64,000 nt of DNA from Microthyrium microscopicum. Taxonomy: Eukaryota > Ascomycota > Dothideomycetes > Microthyriales > Microthyriaceae. Positions 25,317 through 35,136 of this stretch are shown here, piece after piece (within the stretch, counting starts at the first letter, position 1; every line of letters begins with the position of its first letter). The stretch lies in the NCBI GenBank assembly GCA_010405405.1, contig MU004236.1:2114070-2178069 (forward strand). The letters run 5' to 3'. The notes beneath the pieces were generated by a model. That model worked only from the letters and a program-made list of their open reading frames with translations. It was not told the DNA's origin and did no database searches. Both the position numbers and the translations under genes were made by a program.

Positions 25317-26759
25317 TCAAAGCCCTTGCTTAGCAAGCATGTCTGGAGGGTCAGTATTGTACGGAGTGGCAAGGAGCTTAGTACATACCAGCAATATGAA
25401 GATAGAGCGCGGTTCCATCAAAACTACATAACATGTTAGCACAGCTCAAATCGGTCCTTTGTTTTCGACAGACTTACTGAGCGGGTGTCCCAGTCAGTAC
25501 TCGAAACCAGTGCTTTACTCGGCTTGTCCAATTGATCAAATCAAGGTGGCTGACGCCGGTTATAGTTCCTTTGTACTCTCCCCATTTACTACTGGGAACG
25601 CTTGAACAGTCGTTAGTATCGTAACGAAGAGAGCAGCAATGCATCACCAACCTAACAAGCCCATCGTTGGGTGCGTTTTCGAGGCGCTTAATAATGTCGT
25701 GAGAAGCTCGAAATACCGAGAAATGAGCAGGCTCTAAAGAAGCTCCATAGGAGTAGTATCTCGGCCGGATCAGCTTCTGTGCGAACTTGTAAGTAGAGAT
25801 ACATACCGAACGCTATCAAGATCTGGTGTTTTGGGGTTGAAAGTTTTAGTCATGTACTTTCGCGTTAGCTGAGTGAATGCACCAGTCTCCAAGCCAACCG
25901 ATTCCATGGCTTTGAAAATCCGAGGGGCATGCTGAGCTGAGTTTAATCAATATATTATTCATGATGTTTGTGGTTCAGAACCTACGTCCAATTGTGTCGA
26001 ACACATAGTCGGCAAACCCAGAGCCACGATGCGGAGTTGCAATCGTTGTCAATGACATTACCTTCACACTCGACGGCTTCAGCTGACTGATCATATATCG
26101 TGAATCGAGGCCGCTGGAAATGGTTGATTAGCGATATGCTCCTCGAATGATTGATATTACACAATACATACCCCTAAGAGAAGTTAGCATGGATAAAGCT
26201 CTCATCAAATAAGAGTCATACCATGCTGTGTCTGCAATAAGTCAGTAATGGCCCGCCATGCTTCCAGAAAGCAACTCACGCAATAATATTGACACTCCGA
26301 CCTCCTGCTTTCTCCTCAATACTTTCAGCAAGTCTAGCCGCACGCGCTTCAATGGATCCAGATGGAGGCACTGAAGTGACGATAACTTCAATCTTTTTGA
26401 GCTGCAAAGCTTCTCGAATACCTCTCCAGTATTCGACGCCTGGCAAAAGATTTCCTGCAAGGCGGAACTCATCGAATCCGAAGAGCCCATGGGCGAGAAC
26501 GATTGGATTGTGCGGTGTTTCTAGGAGCGCAATTAGCTCTGGATATAGCCATCATTTCTGTGAGAAGATGTGATAAAAGTAAATGATAGAGCATGTACTG
26601 ACCGTAAGTATCTCGAAGCTTGCTGAAATCGGTTTTCTGTATCTTTTCTGGCTCTTGTATCTTGGCCTTCTCCATGCAACGCGTCATCGTTGAGAAAGGT
26701 CGCTGGACGCAGACAATCTTGCCGGCGCCGCCCATCCCTCTTCGTAATAAGAGAGACAT
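25317..26759 (-). CDS. tgl2: Tgl2-like triacylglycerol lipase, alpha/beta hydrolase (325 aa, 10 exons)
   Basis: Exons inferred from family fit are 26759-26603, 26538-26280, 26231-26222, 26173-26172, 26113-25986, 25936-25807, 25759-25652, 25600-25478, 25423-25389 and 25342-25317. They sum to 978 nt. Introns are 46-64 bp with GT/AG ends. The product begins with a basic, possibly mitochondrial N-terminus, then NPIVLAHGLFGFDE (oxyanion strand), VPPSGSIEARA, the nucleophile elbow A-H-S141-M-G-G, the LTTIATPHRGS loop, and a late G-V-S-H-L-D-L segment likely to carry the catalytic His. It ends in IADMLAKQGL. The length equals that of yeast Tgl2 (326), a mitochondrial lipase of short and long chain acylglycerols. 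The elbow is built from exons of 10 and 2 nt. The 51-bp intron at 25651-25601 is a multiple of three and could be retained. Confidence 0.85.
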
Positions 26760-27140
26760 TTTTTAGATAACTTTATCATAGTTCCAAAGGATGAAGACTG
26801 GGTCAAGATATCATCTGTATGATGGAGGTGGGATGGAAGTTGCTGCCGTTGGAGATTGTTGGCGCAATCAATCAAGAAGGGTCGACCTAGAGTTTCTCGT
26901 TTTTCAACCCACCAAAACTACTTCTTGCTGTAGAGGTTATAGATATAAGCTTTTGAAAATATATACACTTTTGAATTATGAGAAGACTGCGAACAGTCTT
27001 CGGCTCTATCATGACATGATTACTGAATAATAAAATTTGCGTCGATTGTGATGTTATCAAAAGTATTAAGGAGTAAAAGCATTACCTACCGGTACCTATC
27101 TATCGTACCTACTAGTACTGATACTAGAAATACTAAAATG
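26760..27140. other. intergenic, upstream of the lipase
   Basis: About 380 bases lie between the lipase start and the end of the retropepsin-like remains. I see no gene. They probably hold the lipase promoter. Confidence 0.5.
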
Positions 27141-27980
27141 TTATTGAATGAACGACCAGATTCGATACCACAATCGCCGAGTCCTTGACGGCTGGCCATC
27201 TCCACCAGCAGCTGGAGTAGGCTGAAGCTGCGCAGTTTGATTTGCGAGTTGTATGTGATTCCGCCGCAGCAAGAACTGCGCTCTCCGAACTTCTTCTAAT
27301 CTCCAAGCTTCACTCCGGTCAGCCTGATATAGGTTCTCAATCTCGTCACGGATATCTTGTCTCAGGCTCATTTCTGAATCCATCATGCTGTGCTCGCTCA
27401 CACCCGACGAATCGCTGGCTTCATACTTGTTAGTTTGCTATTTGGCGAAAAACTGGTAACCACTCACTATTTCGTAGAAATCGCGTGTAGAGCTTTCTCA
27501 GATTCTCACTGAAATCGCCAACATTCCTGATCAATCCAAGCTCTAGATATTTCTCGTTCGCCTCCACCCCTTCAAACATGGACTCATAGCGATTGAACGC
27601 ATCCGCATACAATAGGTCATTTCCCAAGACCACTTCGAATGGAAGGTGTTTGAGAACATAAAACTTCTGCCACTTAACGGGGCCATTGTCGCCGGAATTC
27701 CAGAGGATGTTCTTGATTACGCCCTGTGTAGTTTTTCGTGAACCATCAATGAGCTCAAGTTCGGTCTGACGATGTTTTCTGCGGTCAAAAAGCGGCCCAT
27801 ACTTTTTGGCGTATCAGCATGGTTCGAGATTGACATCAGAACTTATCAGGTACGGTATTCGCCGCTTTTGCACCCAATGTGCCTCCAACTCTGAGTTGTT
27901 TCGATCCCACTCATCGTACGCGCAGCCGGTGAGGTAGCAACCTGAACACTGTGATCAATGCTGTGCGCCAATGATGCCTC
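27141..27980 (-). pseudogene. retropepsin-like fungal gene, broken, 5' end missing
   Basis: On the minus strand a protein trace runs from about 27,930 to 27,141. It includes an A-Y-D-E-W-D segment, a Y-A-K-K-Y-G-P-L-F-D segment and a core with FEVVLGNDLLY followed by an acidic, Arg-rich tail. This resembles fungal genes of unknown role whose middle part looks like the C-terminal half of an aspartic (retropepsin-type) protease fold. The frame is not continuous, the N-terminal active-site half is not visible, and the copy abuts the 5' end of a DUF6594 gene. It looks like a decayed remnant. Whether it derives from an LTR element or a host gene family cannot be told here. Confidence 0.45.
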
Positions 27981-28039
27981 TAGCCGGATCCGAGAACTAA
28001 ATCATCAGTTGATTCTGATAACACAGCGCATACAATGAT

Positions 28040-28972
28040 GTGAGGGGTGTTATCCCCGGAGAAGATCCAGACAGATCTGTTGATTCTAGAAGCAGAGCTC
28101 AAAAAGCTCGACAAAGAAACGTGGAATCCAAGCGATCCCCGGATCATTTGAATCTGAAAGATGCACAAAAGGACTGGAGAGAACTCGTTCGGCAAAGTGG
28201 GCTGGGAAATGAGAGGTATAAAAGAAGGATGGAAGTTGTGAAGGAGCTGCGAGAAAAGATTAAAGAATACCGTAAGTATGTAAGTAGAACATTCCACTGT
28301 CCCCACCTCTGATCGTGTTGGGTCCAGATGAAGCCTTGCTGCTGCAAAGACAAATCTGCGATCTAGACAGGCCGCAAAAGAGAACAGTCGAAGCATACAG
28401 AACCTGGTTCGACGGGGAAGAAAGGACGACGACGACTAGAGATGGCGAAACAAAAGCAACGCTGGTACCAGTCCTTGGTGGACCGGCGCGGTCTATGTTA
28501 GATGAACAGATTGAGCCTGATCTCGTGGCTCTTCGACCACCTTCGGACAGGGATGCTCTATCAACGTTTCTGATGAACAACTGGCCTGCAAGAGTTACCT
28601 ACATTACCTCCACAGGCCAGCGCATTGCATACTATAAAGAGCGAAGTATCGCTATCACCGTGGGAGTTGTAAGCACTTTGATGGCCGCGATGCTCCTTGT
28701 AGGATCCGTCGCTGCGTTCTTTTACGTCAAACGTCAGGGTGTCCAATTGGGTATGCTCGGAGGGTTTACGGCTGCGTTCGCCTTGAGCGTGGCGCTTTTG
28801 ACGAATGCAAGGAGAGTGGAGTTGTTTGCTGCTACTGCTGCGTAGGTTTTTCATTCCAAGCAACTGGGAAGATGGATAAGCTGATTAAAGATATAGTTAC
28901 GCTGCGGTCCTGGTGGTTTTCTTGAGCAACAATGCGAGTATTGGAGCAAACTGTGACTGTGTGAATGGGTAG
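28040..28972 (+). pseudogene. DUF6594 membrane protein gene, 5'-damaged
   Basis: Exons at about 28040-28271, 28328-28841 and 28897-28972 join in frame across introns of 56 and 55 bp. The C-terminal part is a good DUF6594 protein: a coiled region (WRELVRQSG...KELREKIKEY), a loop with YYKERSIAITVG, two or three hydrophobic segments, then ARRVELFAATAAYAAVLVVFLSNN and a Cys-containing end. The first conserved helix, E-K-I-Q-T-D-L-L-I-L-E-A-E-L-K-K-L-D, is present at about 28055-28130 but in another frame from the rest, and the usual N-terminal F-R-R-F segment is absent. The gene is therefore frameshifted and 5'-truncated, or translated from the ATG at 28040 with a changed N-terminus. DUF6594 proteins are fungal and of unknown role. 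Confidence 0.6.
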
Positions 28973-29047
28973 AATTGGAGTGTCTCGATCGCAAAGTCGC
29001 CCAAATATAAGCAGTTGATATTATTTGCCGCAATTATCTCGATAAGC

Positions 29048-29635
29048 CTAGTGGCTTGGTGGTTCTGGAGTGACATTGACAACGGCATTCAGCAAGTCAT
29101 CCACGACCTTGGATCCTTTGGCTTTGCCCTCTTTCTTGATCTCGTCCAGCTTTCCGTCCGTCTCTTTGCTCGCATCGTCCTCCATCTTCTTGTTCCCGCT
29201 CGAGTGCTAAAGTCTGTTATCAGCGTCGGTCTAACTCTTTCGTGAGGATCACCGACCTCCTTCTCGAAAGCTTTGAATTCCTTTTCCTTTTGTTCTTTGT
29301 ACTCGTCTATTTCTTTTTGAGCTTCTGTTCTGGCATCCTTTACTCGCTTTGTACGGTCTGGAAGGTTAGGGAGGGAATTGTGTGGTGGGATTTGGAGACG
29401 GACATTCGCGAGCTATGATACCGGTTAGCAGGCAAGCCGGAGGTGTACAAGGGTCAACATGCCTTTCTGGACGATCTTTTGAGCTTCTCGCTCGGCCTAC
29501 TTATGTTAGTCTATGTCACCGATAGCATGATCTATCATTACATCGAGAAGAGTTTGTATGCCAACGGAGTTTTGCGCAGACTAGACAGCGATTAGTCGGG
29601 CCTTCTTCTAGCTTGGAGACTCTCAGCTATACCAT
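29048..29635 (-). CDS. vma10: V-type H+-ATPase subunit G (114 aa, 6 exons)
   Basis: Inferred exons are 29635-29633 (only ATG), 29580-29542, 29496-29463, 29412-29404 (9 nt), 29357-29257 and 29206-29048, together 345 nt. The product starts MSAQNSVGIQTLLDAEREAQ, continues K-I-V-Q-K-A-R-E-Y-R-T-K-R-V-K-D-A-R and a Lys/Glu-rich helix, then HSSGNKK and a C-terminal helix with KVVDDLLNAV. This is the peripheral stalk subunit G of the V1 sector, which holds the catalytic head still during proton pumping at the vacuole. Length equals yeast Vma10 (114). Introns are 45-52 bp. The intron at 29462-29413 starts with GC (GCATGT), a GC-AG type. The start codon is split from the rest by an intron beginning right after ATG. 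It is divergent from pet117 with about 270 bp between starts. Confidence 0.88.
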
Positions 29636-29905
29636 GATTGCGGGAAAAGAGGGACAGGTTGGCTCTGGGTATGATGCAAGCTGCGCGACTGAAGATAGAG
29701 AAGAGAGGTTATCTCTTGAGTAAGGTAGTTGCACGATCACGGAGGCTGAAGGTGGGCTTCGGAGTTAGCTTAAGCGTGGGGAGGTTTCCAGTGCTGGCCC
29801 AAGCTCCAAACTCTACAATTTATTTAGATTGACTTATTCCACATCCATTGAATATATCCATCTCAGTCCAACCTCACTTGATCCGTACTTTTGCGGTTCT
29901 TCATC

Positions 29906-30196
29906 ATGTCGGCAGCTTCAAAGGCTACTTTGGCTGCTACTACGGTATCGGCCATTGCTATGATCTTATACGTTCATCGGTCGCAAAAGGTCGACCAGTC
30001 GGTATGTTTTATCTTGCCTCCCAGACGCTTGAAGCTTCGCTAAACGAGACAGGCTATGCACGAGGGTGTACTTCGCGATATGGAGTCACAACGATTACGA
30101 CAGGAGCGACAGTTGGACTTTGATGTACAAAAGGCCTTGGAGGAGGAATATCGAAAGGTGCAGACGGTTGATGATGGACGAGGAGGCAAATCCTGA
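29906..30196 (+). CDS. pet117: cytochrome c oxidase assembly factor Pet117 (79 aa, 2 exons)
   Basis: Exons 29906-30001 and 30053-30196 are joined across a 51-bp intron with a CTAAAC branch point. The protein has a short hydrophobic N-terminal segment (residues about 8-22), then H-R-S-Q-K, and the conserved M-H-E-G-V-L-R-D-M-E-S-Q-R block followed by R-Q-L-D-F-D-V and a Glu-rich helix ending in V-Q-T-V. This is the Pet117 pattern and the usual length (about 75-110 residues). Pet117 is a mitochondrial inner-membrane factor needed for assembly of complex IV, linked in yeast to heme a synthase. It shares a short divergent promoter region with vma10. Confidence 0.88.
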
Positions 30197-31217
30197 GGAA
30201 GCAAAGTTATCTTTGCGTACAATCATCAAACATACAATTGCATCGAATGCGACAATTGCTTTGGACAAGCAAGACTATCAACGTCAAGCACGAGCTGTCG
30301 TCCCAAGCGCCAATTGAGAATTGTCAGCAGGAGTGGCTATGATGTCTCCTGGTCGACCTGGGTCCCGGACATTCTTGAGGCGGAATGCTGCCGGGCGGAG
30401 ACGCAGATGCTTGAAGCATCCCATGAAAGAGTTGTGACTTCCAAAGTTCGGGGCTTGGCGCTTCTAGGCGTGGAATACTACGCAAGTTGATTTCTTGGTA
30501 TTGGAAATCGGCTACGATGGAGAATTTGATGACATGACAGATAGTAGATCTCTTATGCCTATCGTCAAAACTTCTATGCAGATACGATGTTTATATTCCA
30601 AATGTACACAATTTGAGCGAGGCATAATTGACCAGTGAAACTAAGCCTGAAAGAGTTGGTTGAACCGCTGCACGAATGATCAGCCTGTCGGCCAGAATCT
30701 TGGGGGAGCGGGGCGCAGCAACCAGCGATCGTGTTCGCCGCCAAAAATCTCATGTTCATCTCGTTTACGAGATACGCCGTAAAAGGGATGCAAAGGCATT
30801 TGGGCACAGCTATTCCACTTGTGAGCTTGATGGAGCAAGGAAACCTCCATATTTTCGGGCAAGTGCAGGGCGCAGTAAAGTATCAACAAGTCACGACTCG
30901 CAACTCATAAAATCAACCACAAATCCCCCCGTCGAAGATTCCAAAACGTCAATCTGCGCTTACTCACAAACATCCAGACAAGCCGGTACTGCAACTGAGA
31001 CGTGAAGAAACGGCGTCCCTTGGCTCTTGGCATCGATCAACCTCGACATCATAAATATACCGCCACCTCTTCCGTTTGACTGGCCTGCGATTCACGTCTA
31101 TCATCGTCATTGATACTTCACCCTGCATCCTCACACGATCATATAATTGTGTGGTGTCAGACATCTGAGATACATCAACATTCAACTCCATTCTCCACTT
31201 CTCCATAAACACACAAT
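30197..31217. other. intergenic; no supported gene
   Basis: About 1 kb lies between pet117 and the secreted protein gene. Open frames on both strands here (for example 30676-31005) are short, overlap each other and carry no domain. The last 200 bases probably hold the promoter of the next gene, with an ATAAATATA box near 31,050. Confidence 0.5.
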
Positions 31218-32076
31218 ATGCGTCTACTCGCCTTATGTTTACTAGCCATCTTTGGCTACATCGCTTCCTCTAGCGTCATTTCTGGCCGTTTGGATATCTC
31301 CAAACGCGCCATCAACTCCCACTACGAACGCGATGTCAACTCCATAACTCTCGAAAAGCGCAAAGGTGGCGGCGGCGGTAAAGGTAATTACACTCATTCT
31401 ACATACCACATGATATTAGACTAATTATTTCTCAGGCGGAGGTAGCAGCTCCTCCGGTGGTAAGACCGGTAGTTCAGGTTCTTCAGGTAGTTCCTCCGGC
31501 TCCTCTTCATCGAGCGGAACTAAAGGTTCAGGTTCATCCACCTCATCCAGCGCAGGCGGCACATCTCGCGGCGGCTCCGGCGTAACCCCCTCCTACGGCG
31601 GCGGACGATACTACGGCGGTGGAGCATCAGTTCCATATGCCGCAGGCGCACGCTCATCGCGTGGACTCGCACCGGTTGGCCTCCTAGGTGTTGGCGCGCT
31701 CGCCTTCTTCCCTGGTCTTTGGCTATATGGCGCATATCTGTATCCTTACAGCAGCCCATATAGCTTCCACAACCGCACAAGCAACAACAATGAGACGAAG
31801 CCAGTTGAGTGTTTGTGCCAGGAATACAGCGTCTGTGGATGTGATGAGAATAGCGATTCCACGTATTTGGATAGTGTTATTGGGGATGGAAATACGACCA
31901 GCTTCAATCAGTCGCTCGTTCGCGTGGCCGACGTCAATGGTACTTCAACGATTGTCCTCAATGGCACGCTGCCAAATGGAACGACGGCAAACTTCGCTAC
32001 TTCGATCAGGGGCCATTCATCACTGGGCTTGGTCATGATCGCCTCATCGTTCGCTTGCGCATTTCTTTTGATTTAA
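31218..32076 (+). CDS. Gly/Ser-rich secreted, probably GPI-anchored protein, DUF7732-like (268 aa)
   Basis: Exons 31218-31384 and 31437-32076 are joined across a 52-bp intron. The product has a signal peptide (residues about 1-20), a short region with two Lys-Arg pairs, then a long Gly/Ser low-complexity stretch (residues about 55-125). A conserved part follows: a hydrophobic FFPGLWLYGAYLYPYSSPY segment, a Cys motif (E-C-L-C-Q-E-Y-S-V-C-G-C) and several N-x-T sites (NGTST, NGTLPNGTT). A hydrophobic C-terminus, LGLVMIASSFACAFLLI, fits a GPI-anchor signal. This is the layout of a conserved fungal family that I believe is DUF7732. The biochemical role is unknown. Placement at the cell surface or wall is inferred. 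Confidence 0.8.
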
Positions 32077-32480
32077 GAGCGTATATTTGCGCCGGTCAAA
32101 CAAGGCGTTTTCGGGGATGTTTTCCTATGGCAACCAGATATTTTTCTGCGATTGCACTGCTTGACAAGATTGTTAGCAAGCTCGGCTTGAACTGTACGAT
32201 ATAGTGCGAGAAAGCCTTTAGAGCAAATGACTTGTAAAGAATTACCATGAACGTTTAGTGTATAGTTAATAGAAATCATCATTTCATTTTGTCGCCATGT
32301 TGGAGTTCTTTGTGAGACGTTTCTTGCCACATGATTGCGCACGCGGAAGAAGCCAAATGTACTCTAGGCCACGAGGAAGAAGGACTCATTTGTTAATTCT
32401 AATTGATGTCTGACGTCGAACTGGACCGTAATATGCAATGATATAGTACACACATCATTTCAGCGCCTACAGCACATCGC
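32077..32480. other. short convergent intergenic region
   Basis: This 404-bp gap lies between the stop codons of two convergent genes. Nothing beyond 3' flanks is seen. Confidence 0.5.
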
Positions 32481-35136
32481 CTATGCATCACCAGTAGTCT
32501 CCTGCGACAGCAACGACATCTGAGAGTCCTCAAGTAGAGTACTAGCCTCAACCTGTGCCTCCTCTCTCGCTTCAGCATCAGTAGCCGGTTCCGCGTCTTC
32601 GATCGACCTCTCAGCATCTTGCTCTTGCACGTCAACATATGAGGGAGACACCAACTCATCTCCTCCCTCCACCCAAACCTTATTCAACTCATCATCAATT
32701 TCCTTTCTCCGCCTCTTCCACTCATCTACCTTGGACAGCTGCTCGCGCAGTTCAGCAAGTTCTTTAGCAACGGAGGTCTTTTCGGCTGTGGTGCCGATTT
32801 GGTGAAAGTCCCACTCGTCACCGGACTCGCCCATGCCTAGGGTGAGAGTGAAGGAGTGGTATTTCTTCAGTGATGCTCTTGTTGATATTGTGATTAATGC
32901 TATGATACGTCAGAAAATAATCGAGGATGGGGGATAGTAGTTAGGACTTACTGATATCTTTGGCTTTGCATCGCTCGTACAAGAGACCCTCAACGTCACT
33001 GCTAACAGCACTAGTACCCTCATCAATGACCGCATATCGCGGCTCATGATATAGAAGGCGGGCAATGCCCATACGCTGCTTTTCACCACCACTGAGCACA
33101 TCTTTCCAATCTTTCCGCGTGTCCCAGCCACCCTCTCTATCAGGTAGGTAACCGAGCTTTGCCTCCTCTAGCACTTGTAGAAGCTGCGAGTCTCTATGAC
33201 CCGCCTCTTTCATATCCATTGCTGTATGTGGATATATGACTTGATCCCGCAGCGTTCCAGTGCTAAGATACGGTCGTTGTGGTATGAACATGATTCCATC
33301 CTGTCCAGTAATTCGCGGACGACTAACGAGGCCGCGGTAGACGGGCCAAAGACCGGCGACGATACGTGAGATGGCGCTCTTGCCTACTCCGTTTGGTCCA
33401 GTGATTAGGAGATGTTCACCGGAATGGACGATGAATGAGAGCGATTCGATGAGCTCGTCACCGCCCATTGGAAATAATGCTGGTGCGACGATTGGCACGT
33501 TTTCTAGGCGGACGCCATCGAAGCCTTTGTGGACTGTGCCTTGTACATCTGATAAAGAGTACAGCTCTGGTCTTGCTCCGTAGGGTGGGTAGTAGGCGTC
33601 TGCGTGCGTTCGGTGTAGTGTGCTGATAAGGGTATAAACCCGTGATGTATAGCCCGCCAGTTCGGAGAGATCTTTCATAGAGTACATCATCCGACCACCA
33701 GCATCCGCAAGTGATAGCATGAGGCGCTTGTTTGTGATGAAGTCCTGCATCCTAGACCGCTCGCGCTTGCCGCTGGCCGAGACAGACATTTCAGCCATGC
33801 CACCGAGTCCACCCCATGCTGGAAAGAAGACCGGTAAACTGGTAATAAGATATCCATATGCCGACCAGGAGTACTTGAGTACAAAGTCTTCGAGCATGTT
33901 GTAACGAATTTTGAGGTTGTAGATATCTTCCATCCAGTGCTTGAGCTCCTTGAAGCCTTTGTCCAGGAACGTTTTCTCCATTGCTTCTCCGCCATAGAAA
34001 GCGACTTCTTCTGCATTCGCTATCAGTCTCGAGTGCAAGGCTCTGAAATCGCCCTCTTTTCGTCCTTCGACGGCCTTTAGTTTTCCAAATGGTGGGGCCA
34101 GTGCCTTGAGAAGCCACGCGGTGAACAAATAATTTGACATTAGAGCGCCAAATGCCAATGGTCCTAAGGATTTATAGAGCTGGTAATTGAATACTCCTAG
34201 ATCGACTAACGGTTTACCAATTGATGAGTATAGTGACGCCGCCGACTGGCAGAATTGTGTGAGATCTATCGAATATCAGTGAAAGTCATTGATCATATGT
34301 GTAGAGAGCTTACCTTGAGTTATAAACTGGTCAGCTTGCAGGCCTACTCCGCCATCGGTTGTAACAAGCTTGTAATAGTTGAGATTGTCGTTTAGATACA
34401 GATCATGGATATATCGAGTAAGTCTAGTTCGAAAGGCTATCGCAACCTTGGACTGTAGGTATTTGATCATCGCATTGACGTAGGAAGCAACTGTTCCAAT
34501 GCCAATCCATTTAGCAATACCCAAGAGGAAAGCCTTACCATTTCCAGCCACAAGATCTCGCACAATCTCTCCGTCCAACCTTGCAACAACCAGAGACATG
34601 TATGTTCTGAGAACGAGAAACAAGCCATGGCTAAGTAAAAGACCTGTTTCTTTGCTTCTCGGTCTTGGTATCATAATGCTCACCAACGCGAGGAATTGAT
34701 GTAGAAAAGCGAGATTGAGGCCCGGTTTCGTCTGTGGAGGCGGCACTTGTGGATGGTCTCCATCTGACATCCCAGTGATGCGTGGAGGTTGGAGAAAGAG
34801 ACGGCGATGCGCTTCAAAGGTGGTGATCTTTGTGGGATGTATGGTAACTTTGGAGGTCGAGTCTTTGTACGGTACGTATATGGTTCGCGAGCCATCTTTG
34901 CCTTTCAGTCCAGAGTTGCGTCTAAGAAGGCTACGGCCTTTCTCGCGTTCTGACTTGCGCCGATGCGACCATCGATATCCGCCATAGCCTGCGGTGATTA
35001 TGGAGAGAGCTAGGCCAACGGTCGCGATGAGTTTTGTGTTCTTTGGAGTTTTCTCCAAGCGCTCTCGCACAACGGCAGTGTATTTGTTAACGAGAAGTAG
35101 CAATGGATCTTGTTGCAGCTTGGATTGAGCTGCCAT
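32481..35136 (-). CDS. peroxisomal ABCD-type half transporter for long-chain acyl-CoA (851 aa, Pxa1/Pxa2 family)
   Basis: Exons 35136-34314, 34265-32952 and 32899-32481 are joined across introns of 48 and 52 bp. The N-terminal part has a membrane segment near residue 40 and a basic R-R-K-S-E-R-E-K stretch. The ABC membrane domain carries the EEVAFYGGE (EAA-like) motif typical of ABCD proteins. The nucleotide-binding domain has Walker A GPNGVGKS (about residue 564), a Q-loop in FIPQRPYL, the signature LSGGEKQR and Walker B YAVIDE, then S-T-R-A-S in place of the H-loop. The C-terminus is an acidic coiled tail. ABCD half transporters pair (Pxa1 with Pxa2 in yeast, 870 and 853 aa) to bring long-chain acyl-CoA into peroxisomes for beta-oxidation. 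I cannot tell which of the two this is. No partner lies in the window. Confidence 0.9.

Noticed and set aside
26114-26221. A single long intron instead of a 2-nt exon in the lipase
   Set aside because: Joining 26222 directly to 26113 puts the G-L-D-S-R-Y-M-I-S segment out of frame. The two bases at 26173-26172 are needed.
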